60,088 nucleotides of DNA from Thermoproteota archaeon (GTDB lineage Archaea > Thermoproteota > Methanomethylicia > Methanomethylicales > Methanomethylicaceae), in assembly GCA_029887795.1 (NCBI GenBank), contig JARXPE010000005.1:1-60088 (forward strand), given 5' to 3'. A program made the translations under genes and the position numbers. Of this stretch, positions 44,803-53,689 are shown piece by piece. Position 1 is the first letter of the stretch. Each line of letters begins with the position of its first letter. The notes under the pieces were generated by a model, which was not told the DNA's origin, made no database searches, and was given only the letters and a program-made list of their open reading frames with translations.

Positions 44803-46536
44803 ATGGACGAGCTCTCGAGTTTCGCCGCGATACTTCTGCTGGCATCCATCAGCGCACTGGTACTGAGGAGGTTCAAGATCGCGCCGGTGGCGGCTTACAT
44901 AATTGCAGGTCTAGTTGTGGGACCGATGCTCGGGATAGTCGACCCAAGCTCTCGCTACGTTGAATTCTTGAGCGAGGTCGGGATAGCCCTGATGTCATTC
45001 CAGATAGGGCTCAGCGTCAGGGCCGATTTTCTCAAGAGTCATGGACCAAGGATGTTGCTGATCTCTGTCCTTGAGTTGATGTTTGTGGTTTTCTTCTCAT
45101 CGGTCTTCGGCATTGTTGTAGGAATGCCGATGGCTGTAACTTTCGTTTTAGTACTGATAGCGGTTAACTCGAGCACCATAATAGCCTTCAAGCTGCTGGA
45201 GGGGAGGGGCATGACCAGGAGTTCCCTGTTCACGCTGATAGTCGGACTTGGGATGGGCGAGGATATAACTGTGATGGTCGGGATATCCCTGATCCCAGCA
45301 CTAGCCACACTCGGACGGTTCATGATAGGCGAGGCTTTCTCCATAGTTGGGAACACAATAGCGATCGTCCTTGTGATGCTTGTCTTTGGGCTGCAGATCC
45401 TACCCAAGGTGATAAGGTACGTCATGAGGCATGGAGATATGGAGACCCTAATGTTGATAATTCTGGCTGTGGCGCTGGGTTACGGAATTTTGGGAGGATA
45501 CATGGGTCTCTCCTTCGCCCTGGGCTCCTTCTTGGCTGGTGCGATAGTCTCAAGGATGGAGACGGAGTTGCCGCCTGTCGCCATGGAGAGGCTGACCTCA
45601 CTCAGGGACCTATTCGCGATCATCTTCTTCATTTCCATAGGGCTGTCCATGCCATACATAGGGTCGCCTTTTACGATCCTAACTGGCTTGGGCCTGGCAG
45701 CGGTTATAATACTGATAAAAGCGCTATCAATAACCTTCGCGGGTTGGATCGGGATGGGGATGAGGGACGCCTTCAGGATCGGGCTCTACATGATCCCCAT
45801 AAGCGAGCTCGCGCTGATCGTCGCAAGGGAGGCTTACAAGGCAGGTCTGGTGGATCAAAACATATTCATCTCCTCGGCTTTGGTGGTGCTGATATCGGTC
45901 AGCCTCGCATCAAGGCTTGTTGAGAAAGACAACATAATCGTCGAGAGGGCGGCTTCGCTTGTGCCCGGTGCGATTCAGGGGTTAATGGATAGGTTGACGG
46001 CAAACATCAGAACAATGATGGAAAAAGTCCTAGTATCCAAGGAGTGCCAGCCAATACTGCTAAGCCTATCCAAGAAGCTCGCATCGATGGTCGCTGTCCT
46101 GACGCTGGGCTCCATAATACTCCAGAACGTTATTGTAATCACTCCAGATCTCGCGCCCTTTGTGGAGATCGTGGTCATCTCAGTTTTGCTGGCTTTCTCA
46201 TTTACCATGATCCTGATGGGCAGGAGGGACGTGGAGCGCCTAATAGCATGGTATCTGAATTTTTTCAGGGGAAAGAAGAGCGCTGGTAGCCTGATTAAGA
46301 ACTCCTTCTACCTGATGACTTTCTCATTCTTGGGCGTCGTTGTACTGCTCAATGTAACCTCTATACTCCGCGGCATCCTATCAAACTATTGGGAGACGGG
46401 CGTCGCCAGCGCCATGGTCTTCTTCATATTAATCGTCTTCACAATGCTTGTAATCTACCTGCTGTACGGCAAAATGAGAGGAATATTGGAGTCCATGGAG
46501 ACGAGCCTTGGGAGCTTCTCAAGGGATAACGCCTAA
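44803..46536 (+). CDS. CPA2-family cation:proton antiporter with extra membrane region
   Basis: 577 residues. The first 380 residues form the KefB/NapA-type antiporter: VAAYIIAGLVVGPMLGIV, GIALMSFQIGLSVRADF, the ion-site pair in GMGEDITVM (Glu-Asp), GSFLAGAIVSRM and SIGLSMPYIG. The last 190 residues add three or four further membrane spans with positive loops in place of the usual cytoplasmic TrkA-N domain. It exchanges Na+ or K+ for protons. No K+-channel or regulatory subunit is adjacent. Confidence 0.9.
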   Translation: MDELSSFAAILLLASISALVLRRFKIAPVAAYIIAGLVVGPMLGIVDPSSRYVEFLSEVGIALMSFQIGLSVRADFLKSHGPRMLLISVLELMFVVFFSSVFGIVVGMPMAVTFVLVLIAVNSSTIIAFKLLEGRGMTRSSLFTLIVGLGMGEDITVMVGISLIPALATLGRFMIGEAFSIVGNTIAIVLVMLVFGLQILPKVIRYVMRHGDMETLMLIILAVALGYGILGGYMGLSFALGSFLAGAIVSRMETELPPVAMERLTSLRDLFAIIFFISIGLSMPYIGSPFTILTGLGLAAVIILIKALSITFAGWIGMGMRDAFRIGLYMIPISELALIVAREAYKAGLVDQNIFISSALVVLISVSLASRLVEKDNIIVERAASLVPGAIQGLMDRLTANIRTMMEKVLVSKECQPILLSLSKKLASMVAVLTLGSIILQNVIVITPDLAPFVEIVVISVLLAFSFTMILMGRRDVERLIAWYLNFFRGKKSAGSLIKNSFYLMTFSFLGVVVLLNVTSILRGILSNYWETGVASAMVFFILIVFTMLVIYLLYGKMRGILESMETSLGSFSRDNA

Positions 46537-46704
46537 AGACCGCAGGGGGACGGATCTATAAAACGAATTGATTACTAAAGGTTTATTCATATATAATCAA
46601 GGTTCTATTTCTATAATTTTCAATTTCTAGATCTTTTCGATCTATCTCAATTGCCTCCATCCGTGATTTAAAAACGAGCAGATGAATTTTTTGACGATCG
46701 CGGT

Positions 46705-47616
46705 TCACCCGTATTTCGATAGGAACTCCTCCACTTCCTTCCTTTCCGGAATCTCATGTGACCCGAGCTTGGTAACCTTCATTGCCGCGACGGCGTTCCC
46801 GAACCTTATTGCCTCCTCCGGACCTGCGCCCTCGCCCATCTTGATGAGAAAGCCTGAGGCGAAGGCATCTCCCGCCCCCGTGGTGTCGATCGCCTTGACC
46901 TTGAAGGCAGGCACCCTGCCCTCCTCTCCATAAATTTTGTAGTAAACCCCCTCGCCGCCTAGCTTGATTATGGCGCCTTTTGCACCGGACTTTGCGAGAG
47001 ACTCTGCGGCTTGCTCTGGGGTGTCACAGCCAGTGAGTAACCCAGCCTCCCTCATGTTCAGTAGAAGTATGTCAGCATACTGTAGTATCGGAGAGAGGTT
47101 CCTCAATCCCTTGTTTATAAGCTCCCTTCCAGGGTCGAAGGTCACGGTCGCTCCAGCGCCCTTGGCGATCTTAGCGGCGGCAAGGGAGGAGTCGATCCTC
47201 AGGCTCGCTATGTGAACGAATTTGTAACCCTCATAACTTACCGTCGAGACCTCCTCCGGGGAGAGTTCCTCTGAGGCGCCCTTTGTCCCGTACATTGCCA
47301 GGTCTCCGTCCTTGTTTATTATCACTATCGTGAAGCCCGTGTCGCACCGTGGGTCGATCTTGACATATTCTAGGGAGACGCCTTCCTTCGTCAGCTCATC
47401 AATAGCCATCCTCCCAAAGGCGTCGAGCCCAACCTTGCCGAGCAGCCCCTCCTCGCCGCCGAGCCTTTTAACCCCGATGGCGACATTTGCTGCCGAGCCG
47501 CCCACGCCGTACTTCACCGCCCTGATCTGGCTTAGCCCGTCCTTGTCGCTAAAGTCCCTCACCCTCAACTTTATGTCGATGAGGATGTGCCCTACCGAGA
47601 GTATCTTGACTCCCAT
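46705..47616 (-). CDS. PfkB-family carbohydrate kinase
   Basis: 303 residues. The two PfkB signatures are visible: the GG region GVGGSAANVAIGVKRLGGEE and the C-terminal DTTGAGDAFASGFLIKMGEG with its catalytic Asp. It phosphorylates a sugar, sugar phosphate or nucleoside with ATP. It lies 6 bases after a class I aldolase gene in the same direction, so a sugar-phosphate pathway is likely, for example a kinase feeding the aldolase. The exact substrate is unknown. Confidence 0.92.
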   Translation of the reverse strand: MGVKILSVGHILIDIKLRVRDFSDKDGLSQIRAVKYGVGGSAANVAIGVKRLGGEEGLLGKVGLDAFGRMAIDELTKEGVSLEYVKIDPRCDTGFTIVIINKDGDLAMYGTKGASEELSPEEVSTVSYEGYKFVHIASLRIDSSLAAAKIAKGAGATVTFDPGRELINKGLRNLSPILQYADILLLNMREAGLLTGCDTPEQAAESLAKSGAKGAIIKLGGEGVYYKIYGEEGRVPAFKVKAIDTTGAGDAFASGFLIKMGEGAGPEEAIRFGNAVAAMKVTKLGSHEIPERKEVEEFLSKYG

Positions 47617-47622
47617 AAAGAA

Positions 47623-48471
47623 TCATTCCCTGGCGAGGCTCAAAGCTTCCTCGGCTGCTTTGCCCCCGTGGACAATGGACATGACAGCCCTCGCGAGCCC
47701 CATGAAGTTCGGGCTCTGGAAGACGTTCCTTCCAACCACAACGCCGGACCCCCCTGCTGAGATGACGCTCTCCACCGCCTTCAAAAAGTCGATCTCCTCC
47801 TTAGCTCTGGTCCCGCCGCTCATCAGTACCGGTACGGGCGAGACCTCCACAACCCTCTTGAAAGTCTCAGCGGAGCCTGTGTAGTAGGTCTTAATCAGGT
47901 CAGCACCCAGCTCTGCACTCGCCCTGCATGCATACCTCACGGTCTCGACATTGTACCAGTCGCTCATGCCAGGTCCGCGCGGGTACGATAGGATCATCAC
48001 GGGCATGCCCACACTATCACAGGTAGAGACTATCGAGGAGAATTGCTCTGCCATCAACTCCTCGTTTGGGGAGCCCCAGTAGACCGTTGCGGCGACGCCG
48101 TCCGCGCCCATGGCGATCGCCTCCTCCACGCTACCAATAGAATACTGCAGAAACTGCTGTTCCGGCGGTCTTATGGAGGTCTTACCAGTGACTTTCAGTA
48201 TCAGCGGCACTCTTCCCGCCCAAAGGTCATAGGTTGCCCTCGCAACGCCCTTGGTCGTCATAATGGCGTCGAATCCAGCCATTGCGGCTAACTCAATCAC
48301 GGCTCGGGGAGACTCTCTGCCCTCAGGGAAGTCTGAGGGTCCGTGCTCGAAGCCATGGTCAAATGCAAAGATCACGGCACGACCGCCCTTCAATATCCTC
48401 CCGAGGCGCACCTTCTTACCTATACTGCTGAACGATCCGTTCAATTCAGTTACCCGATATAATATGGGCAA
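47623..48471 (-). CDS. Archaeal class I (DhnA/LsrF-type) aldolase
   Basis: 282 residues of the archaeal fructose-bisphosphate/DhnA aldolase family. It has FAFDHGFEHGP near residue 35, a Schiff-base lysine in LGADLIKTYYTG near 200, LMSGGTRAKEEID and GSGVVVGRNVFQSPN, which forms the phosphate site. Fructose 1,6-bisphosphate, 2-amino-3,7-dideoxyheptulosonate or a related sugar phosphate are candidate substrates. The start ATG at 48471 is close to a repeat array that lies just upstream. Co-transcribed with the kinase that follows. Confidence 0.9.
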   Translation of the reverse strand: MPILYRVTELNGSFSSIGKKVRLGRILKGGRAVIFAFDHGFEHGPSDFPEGRESPRAVIELAAMAGFDAIMTTKGVARATYDLWAGRVPLILKVTGKTSIRPPEQQFLQYSIGSVEEAIAMGADGVAATVYWGSPNEELMAEQFSSIVSTCDSVGMPVMILSYPRGPGMSDWYNVETVRYACRASAELGADLIKTYYTGSAETFKRVVEVSPVPVLMSGGTRAKEEIDFLKAVESVISAGGSGVVVGRNVFQSPNFMGLARAVMSIVHGGKAAEEALSLARE

Positions 48472-48484
48472 ATGTCACATAAAA

Positions 48485-48544
48485 AGCAATTCACGAAAAT
48501 GTTGACGGGCTTTCAGCGATTCACAACTCGTTTCAGCTATTCAC
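48485..48544 (-). promoter_or_regulatory. Three AGCNATTCAC repeats upstream of the aldolase
   Basis: AGCAATTCAC (48485-48494), AGCGATTCAC (48515-48524) and AGCTATTCAC (48535-48544) have starts 30 and 20 bases apart, i.e. three and two helical turns, so the sites face the same side of the DNA. They lie 14-73 bases before the aldolase start and could bind a regulator of that operon. Confidence 0.55.
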
Positions 48545-48606
48545 TTGTCAGGTTGATTATCTATAAAAACGATTGAGAAACCGAGGTCGTGACCTAAAGA
48601 TCAAAG

Positions 48607-48654
48607 GTTTATGCCCCAGTTTATATCTCTGTTTATGCCCCGGTTTATGCCCAG
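48607..48654 (+). promoter_or_regulatory. Four-copy 12-bp tandem repeat upstream of the reductase gene
   Basis: Copies GTTTATGCCCCA, GTTTATATCTCT, GTTTATGCCCCG and GTTTATGCCCAG start at exactly 12-base steps (48607, 48619, 48631, 48643). Copy two has diverged. The array ends about 10 bases before a TATA-like TTTTTTATAG (about 48663-48672) and 54 bases before the ATG of the reductase gene, a place where an activator or repressor would bind. Confidence 0.6.
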
Positions 48655-48707
48655 AAGATTACTTTTTTATAGACCCTATCGCCTTTAGCCATCTGTGAGG
48701 GGTTTTG

Positions 48708-49871
48708 ATGGAGTACGACGCGGTGGTTGTTGGCGCAGGTCCGGCAGGTCTCATGGCTGCCAGGAAGATTGCCAAGAAGGGGTTCTCAGTACTGATACTG
48801 GAGAAAGAGAAGGACCTTGGAGTAAGGGCTTGCGCGGAGGCTGTTTCCGCATCCGCATTCGAGACAGCTGAGATACCGCCATCACCATCCCTTACCTCCA
48901 ACATCATAAACGGGGCTTACGTCTTTCCACCAGACGAGAGTAAGGCTGTAAAGATAGCGGGCGGGGACTACAAAGGGTATATCCTTAACAAACCACTCTT
49001 CCTCTACGCCCTGGCGAGCAAAGCTGCCTCGGCTGGGTGTGATATACAGATGCGGAGCGAGGTAAAGGGCATAAAGATCGAAGACGGTCGGGCAAGATCA
49101 TTGGTCTACGAGAGAAAGGGCGAGATCCAGAGCGTGAATTTCAAGTACTTAGTGGGCGCCGACGGTGTTGGCTCCGTTGTGGCGAGGGGCTGCGGCTTCG
49201 AGATGGGCAGCTACGAGATAATACCCACCATACAGTACGTGATGGTTAACTGCAACATACCCGAGAGGGACATGATAAGGGTCTACATGGGGAACGAGGT
49301 TGCACCACTGGGTTACGTGTGGGTATTCGCCAAGAATGAGTACATGGCCAATGTTGGGATAGGTGTCAGGGGCAGGGCGGCGAAACCTTACCTCGACAGG
49401 TTCATCGAGAGGCACCCGGAGTTCTTCGGCAACGCCAAGGTCATAAAGGAGGGGGGCGGAGGTGTGCCCGTGGGAGGTCAAATCCCAGAATTGGTCAAAG
49501 GAAATGTTGTTATATGTGGTGATGCTGCAGGGCAGGTCATACCCATCACCGGCGGAGGGATAAGGACCAGCATGGCTGCGGGCAGCATCGCTGGAGAGAC
49601 TGTAGCCGAGGCTCTGGAGGCAGGAGATGCCTCAATCCTGAAGAGGTACCCGATGAGGTATAGCGAGCCCTGGGGCTCGAGGATCTCAAAGAGCCTGAAG
49701 GTACTCAGGGTGATCGAGAGCCTCCCGGACAGCGACCTCAACACGCTCGGAGAACTCCTCAGCGGGGACGACATCATAGACCTTGCGAACGGGCTCGACG
49801 TGAAGAGGGTTGCGGCTAAGCTCATGCTACACCCGATGGTGGCGGTTAGGATAGCCTCGAAGCTCATATGA
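48708..49871 (+). CDS. Geranylgeranyl reductase family flavoprotein
   Basis: 387 residues. The FAD site VVVGAGPAGLMAARKIAKKG is at the start, the substrate/FAD segment YLVGADGVGSVVARG near 150 and CGDAAGQVIPITGGGIRTSM near 270, as in archaeal digeranylgeranylglycerophospholipid reductases. The Cys-containing motif near residue 40 reads CAEAVSA rather than the usual CAEGVS. It reduces isoprenoid double bonds of membrane lipids or quinone side chains. GAGGGG before ATG 48708 decides the start (a TTG lies one codon earlier). Confidence 0.9.
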   Translation: MEYDAVVVGAGPAGLMAARKIAKKGFSVLILEKEKDLGVRACAEAVSASAFETAEIPPSPSLTSNIINGAYVFPPDESKAVKIAGGDYKGYILNKPLFLYALASKAASAGCDIQMRSEVKGIKIEDGRARSLVYERKGEIQSVNFKYLVGADGVGSVVARGCGFEMGSYEIIPTIQYVMVNCNIPERDMIRVYMGNEVAPLGYVWVFAKNEYMANVGIGVRGRAAKPYLDRFIERHPEFFGNAKVIKEGGGGVPVGGQIPELVKGNVVICGDAAGQVIPITGGGIRTSMAAGSIAGETVAEALEAGDASILKRYPMRYSEPWGSRISKSLKVLRVIESLPDSDLNTLGELLSGDDIIDLANGLDVKRVAAKLMLHPMVAVRIASKLI

Positions 49872-49939
49872 ACGGTTAGCATTTAAAAGAGGATCAGGAT
49901 GCAATTGTGCGAAAATTATTATGGCTTGCGATGGCGCCC

Positions 49940-49989
49940 ACTTTCATAATAATACAATGTAAATACTTTCATAATAATACAATGTAAAT
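49940..49989. repeat. Perfect 25-bp tandem duplication
   Basis: Two identical adjacent copies (49940-49964 and 49965-49989) of a 25-base unit beginning ACTTTCATAATAATAC and ending AATGTAAAT. They lie between convergent genes, so a promoter role is less likely; replication slippage or a downstream transcript element are alternatives. Confidence 0.75.
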
Positions 49990-50058
49990 AACGTTCTTAA
50001 TTATAAAAACCAATGAAGACCTGTTTTTAATCATTTTCCCTGGTTCCAAACCCTACAC

Positions 50059-50886
50059 TCACTCTTTGATGTATCCGAGAACCTTCTTTCTGCCTGAGCT
50101 GCTCAACGCATCCGGCTTAAATATAAGGACAATGACCAAAGTCAAAACCAATACCACAAGAAAATAGAATGGGAAAACCGGGTAAGATATGCCAGGCTCA
50201 AGGAACAAGACTATGTTAGCCGAGTTTGTTGATGCGTGATATAGCGACACGCTGAAGAGGCTCCCGTTGGTGGAGTTATAGATCCATGTGTAAGATATTG
50301 AGAAAATGAGCATGAACATGAAAAAGAAGGCAAAGTTGTGGTAGTTAACTGCCATGACACTGTCCCTGACTGCAAAGTGAGGCGCGTGCCACAAAGCCCA
50401 AAAGACGCCTACGATTAGGCTCGAGGCGAGGGCGTTGCACTTTCTCTGGAGCGCCGGAAGAGCATATCCCCTCCAACCCACCTCCTCCCACATATTGACA
50501 AGAAAGTTAGACAAGAGTATGGGGAAAAACTCCACCGATTTCATAAAATCGAGGGAGTAAACACCCCCAGATGCGATCCATAGAAGGACCGCTGAGGCTG
50601 AAAGAGCCGGTGGCAGCAGGAGAGATAGGATGAGCCAACGCCTTTGAAAGCCCTTTAAGGAGAATTGAAGGAACAGGTAATCCGCGCCTTTTTTCCCGAA
50701 CTCCATTCTGGCGATTATGAGTGCGGCGAGTGTGGGAGAGGCGCCACCCACTATCATAAGTGGGAATACGTAGTCGGGAGGGAACATGCCGTAAGAAGAT
50801 AGGACCCATGGAGAGTAGGCTAATCCGGCGATCAGTAGGACCAAGGCGAAGTAATAAGCTACAAATTTAGTGTTATTGATGCCCAT
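50059..50886 (-). CDS. CPBP-family (CAAX-type) intramembrane protease
   Basis: 275 residues with about eight membrane spans. The family motifs EEVGWRGYALPALQ (EExxxR) and FWALWHAPHF (FxxxH), the metal-binding Glu/His sites, are intact; a later SISYTWIYNSTNGSLF segment and HASTNSA give the third and fourth conserved positions. Such proteases act on prenylated or other membrane proteins, or in bacteriocin-type immunity. Substrate unknown. Confidence 0.9.
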   Translation of the reverse strand: MGINNTKFVAYYFALVLLIAGLAYSPWVLSSYGMFPPDYVFPLMIVGGASPTLAALIIARMEFGKKGADYLFLQFSLKGFQRRWLILSLLLPPALSASAVLLWIASGGVYSLDFMKSVEFFPILLSNFLVNMWEEVGWRGYALPALQRKCNALASSLIVGVFWALWHAPHFAVRDSVMAVNYHNFAFFFMFMLIFSISYTWIYNSTNGSLFSVSLYHASTNSANIVLFLEPGISYPVFPFYFLVVLVLTLVIVLIFKPDALSSSGRKKVLGYIKE

Positions 50887-51068
50887 ACAAATGCATATCT
50901 CACATTTCTCACCGCAAGAACAAATATAGCTTTCTGGTGAATTTTTCTTGTGTCGTTTTAAGCTTTCCCGGCTTTGTTTTTCCTGAGTTTCAGAAGAATA
51001 ATAATTCTAGGATGATTGAAACAAATGCTTTTATACAGCGCTTGGGATAATTCCTTGAGGCGAATTAT

Positions 51069-51191
51069 TTGAAAAAAATGGACGAAAAGAAGATCGATTC
51101 ATGTGGTGGAGATTCTAAGCTGAGAAGCCTCATAAGAAGAATCACGAGAGAGTGCGAGTGGGCCGAGAGGCACAGCTTCCCATCCTGCTGA
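51069..51191 (+). CDS. 40-residue Cys-containing mini-protein
   Basis: From TTG 51069 to TGA 51191 a 40-residue protein with a Lys/Glu-rich head (KKMDEKKIDSCGGDSK), a basic helix (LRSLIRRITRECEWAERH) and a final SC. A TATA-like CTTTTATACAG (about 51028-51038) and a GAGGCG site (51058-51063) are correctly placed. The cysteines (residues 12, 29 and 40) could bind metal. No family recognised. Confidence 0.5.
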   Translation: MKKMDEKKIDSCGGDSKLRSLIRRITRECEWAERHSFPSC

Positions 51192-51314
51192 TTCTGGTTT
51201 GATGGACAGAGTCGTTTTCAAGAGTATTTCCAATATTAAGTTTATTAATCAGAGGTTCGGCTAGATTGAGATAAAGTTTTATTGAAAAGGGCGTTATCCT
51301 ACCAATAATTCAAT

Positions 51315-51728
51315 TCATTCTCCCAATATTTCAATGACGACGCGCCGACCGATCCTCGGACCGTCTAATTCAAGGAAGAATACGCTCTGCCAAGTCCCAA
51401 GGCAAAGGGATCCGTCCCTCACAGGAATGACCATCGAAGGTCCCATGAATGCGCCAGCCAGATGTGAGTCGGCGTTATCATCTATCCTGTTGTGGAGCCA
51501 GTCCCTCCCACGCGGAAAATCCTCTTCCACTTTTGTCAGCAAGTCCTCCATCAAACCGCGCTCCGGCTCGTTTATTATTATTGCGCTAGTGGAGTGTAAT
51601 GAGTAGACTACGCATATGCCATTCTTGATCCCACTCTCTTGAACCGCCATAAGCAGTTCTTGGGTAACGTCGATGAGCTCCCTCCTCTTTGTGGTGTTGA
51701 TTTGAATCTCCCTAAAGCTTGTATTCAT
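51315..51728 (-). CDS. YjbQ family (UPF0047) protein
   Basis: 137 residues. Signatures: VVYSLHSTSAIIINEPERG near 45, HNRIDDNADSHLAGAFMGPS near 80 and LGTWQSVFFLELDGPRIGR near the end. Family members show weak thiamine-phosphate synthase activity in vitro; the real role is unclear. I set the start at ATG 51728, with a GGGGGG site before it, rather than the ORF extension to 51776. It overlaps the creatininase-like gene by 17 bases, so they are co-transcribed. Confidence 0.9.
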   Translation of the reverse strand: MNTSFREIQINTTKRRELIDVTQELLMAVQESGIKNGICVVYSLHSTSAIIINEPERGLMEDLLTKVEEDFPRGRDWLHNRIDDNADSHLAGAFMGPSMVIPVRDGSLCLGTWQSVFFLELDGPRIGRRVVIEILGE

Positions 51729-52455
51729 AAAATCCCCCCTGTTTCGAAATGGCGAGCAAGCGTTTCGCCTCCTCAATCAATTTAATGAGGTCGTTCACCA
51801 CGGCATTTAAAAGGTATTCTCCTTTTTCCTTGTCAGCCTTTGTGGCGTCTCCGGTAAGGGCAATTTCGTAAAGTCGTTCGTCCAACCGCTTTGAGTAAAG
51901 CTTGAAAGATGGATATTGAACTGGGTGAGATTTTGCAAGATCCATCTTTACGAGCTTTCCGTTCACCGCAAGCATGGCACTCGTCTCATCCTCGCCGGCG
52001 TGACCCGTTGATGTGAATTTGGATAGAGCCTCAAGCCCAAGATCCTTCCACCAGTCCACCACTAAAATTGAAATGTCGGTCTCGCGGGCAGCCTCCCTTG
52101 CTGCCATAGCTATTGGGACGGAATTGCCGCCGTGACCATTGATGACAACTAAAAGTTTCATGCCGTTCCTGTGCGCCTCAACCATTATGCACTTGAGGTA
52201 CTTGTACAGAACTTCATCTGGAATGTCAAAGGTCCCTAAGAAGTTGCGCATGGCTTTGCAGGAACCATACCAGACGGGAGGAAGGATTAGACAGTTTAGC
52301 CTTTCTGCAATTTTTTCGGATATAAATTCAGGTATGAGTGTGTCGGTACCAAGTGGGAGGTGATTTCCATGCCTCTCTACACTTCCCACCGGTAGGATGG
52401 CTAGATTCCTATTTAGTATTTCAAACTCGTAACCTGTGAGGGTTTCAACCTTCAA
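51712..52455 (-). CDS. Creatininase-family amidohydrolase
   Basis: 247 residues. The metal-binding sites are visible: LPVGSVERHGNHLPLGTDT near residue 20, VINGHGGNSVPIAMAAREA near 105 and STGHAGEDETSAM near 150. The family includes creatininase and enzymes of archaeal cofactor or riboflavin pathways (ArfB-like FAPy deformylase). ArfB of F420/riboflavin synthesis belongs here, so a deformylase role is possible but not shown. It pairs with YjbQ. Confidence 0.9.
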   Translation of the reverse strand: MKVETLTGYEFEILNRNLAILPVGSVERHGNHLPLGTDTLIPEFISEKIAERLNCLILPPVWYGSCKAMRNFLGTFDIPDEVLYKYLKCIMVEAHRNGMKLLVVINGHGGNSVPIAMAAREAARETDISILVVDWWKDLGLEALSKFTSTGHAGEDETSAMLAVNGKLVKMDLAKSHPVQYPSFKLYSKRLDERLYEIALTGDATKADKEKGEYLLNAVVNDLIKLIEEAKRLLAISKQGGFYEYKL

Positions 52456-52735
52456 TTAAACCACCAATTATATAATTATAGCGGGCGGGGTTAAATTAAG
52501 TGCCCTTGCTACTTTTAGTGTTATAAAGTAGTATAATTTAAAATAAAAAAGAATATGGTATGCAAGTGTTTAAGGTTCCGGATAGGTTATTGGGTAACAG
52601 GGTCCAAGGCAAAGATATTATAACAGCTAATCGACAGAATAATGTTACTTTTTGTTATAAAAAGCATCATTGAAACCTTTGGGAACCAATTTTCCCCTTA
52701 GTTTGATTCTCCCCCGTTTAATATTGAGTATAACG

Positions 52736-52942
52736 TTAAAACCTTATCTTTGCATTGAGCTTAACGTTTGACGCTGTGCTAGGTTTTGTTCGAGCTCGTC
52801 TCAACTCCTGCAGCTCCTTAAGACCTTCCTCGACTTGGCGCCTCTCTTCTTTTGTCAACCCTAAAATGTCGTAGACCGCTTCGTCTAACTCTCTTTGGGC
52901 TTTCCTCTCGGCTTCCAAAACCTCTTCGAGCCTATTGAGAGC
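52736..52942 (-). pseudogene. C-terminal remnant of a larger protein (restriction/methylase-like tail)
   Basis: The frame reads ALNRLEEVLEAERKAQREL, then DEAVYDILGLTKEERRQVEE and GLKELQELRRARTK. This tail, an acidic coiled coil followed by DxxVYDILGLTxEE, recalls the end of DNA methylases associated with restriction systems. A stop lies just before it (52943-52945), so the rest of the gene is missing. The window holds no methylase body nearby. Confidence 0.5.
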
Positions 52943-53012
52943 TTATACAGATCTGAGCAATCTACTTATCAGAGCTGCCTAATCCCCTCATCTTTATTCT
53001 GTTAGCCGAAAT

Positions 53013-53319
53013 TCAATCCCTATAGGGATCTTCATAGGACAATCTTCTGCTTGTCATCCTCCTCTTTGTCCTTTTATGCAGGATAGAGAGCTCGAGGTAG
53101 AGCCGTTCGTCCCCTCTCTCAGAGCCTTTTGCCCTTTCCTGTGCTTCCGCATGCTTCTTTGCTCGTTTCTCTCAGGCGTCATGCCTCTTTAGATCGTTCC
53201 ATATGCCTCAGAATAAGCTAGTTAATGGACTTGCATACCCTCCTCAGCTTCGGTTCTTGAAGCCTGATCAGGGTCTCCTTTTTAACACGAACTGAAGAAT
53301 GCCTCCCAGTTGCATACAT
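53013..53319 (-). pseudogene. Broken ribbon-helix-helix (antitoxin-like) gene
   Basis: From ATG 53319 the frame reads HSSVRVKKETLIRLQEPKLR and RVCKSIN, then a stop at 53218-53220, and continues in the same frame as LILRHMERSKEA before a second stop. This is the usual ribbon-helix-helix start (VRVKxETLxRLxELK) with SINELI interrupted. A further frame (53013-53171) reads EKRAKKHAEAQERAKGSERG and DERLYLELSILHKRTKRRM. Several stops and frame changes indicate decay. Confidence 0.55.
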
Positions 53320-53390
53320 TTTTCTTTTGGATGTACTTCTCTTCCTTACTTCCGAGCATTCTCAAGAACCTCCTATAAGAGCATTCTCCA

Positions 53391-53465
53391 CTACAAGATC
53401 GCAAATACGAGGACAATGAGTCCGAAGCCGATGGTTTCTGCAACTACCGAGGACTGTAAAGTCAT
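53391..53465 (-). pseudogene. Short membrane-segment remnant
   Basis: A 24-residue frame MTLQSSVVAETIGFGLIVLV-FAIL ends in a stop and is preceded by GGAAAAAGG. It is a single hydrophobic span. It is either a tiny membrane peptide or the start of a destroyed gene. The surrounding frames are broken, so I favour the latter. Confidence 0.3.
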
Positions 53466-53689
53466 CCTTTTTCCAAGACCTCCTCTATTTCATGACTACT
53501 TCCGCAGAGTTGGACATGCTACAAAGCGATCTTGTAATCCTTCCATGGTCCACACCCACATGAACATTAATAAATCTTGGATCTTGGTTTGAACTTCTCA
53601 CAGTGAAACTTGGGATTCATCCCTTCCCCTGTGACATGGCAGAACTCCGTTGAAGGTTCGACTCCTGGCATCGCTCACAGCATTCTTTG

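Noticed and set aside
52559-52672. 37-codon frame starting MQVFKVPDRLLGNR
   Set aside because: There is no ribosome site, its codon content is AT-driven and no motif is visible.
53016-53029. 14-bp palindrome ATCCCTATAGGGAT as a CRISPR repeat or operator
   Set aside because: It occurs only once, without spacers, inside a decayed coding fragment.
53645-53672. tRNA-like T-arm sequence GGTTCGACTCC
   Set aside because: The flanking bases do not form a proper five-pair stem, and no acceptor, D or anticodon arm could be traced. The region is full of broken genes.
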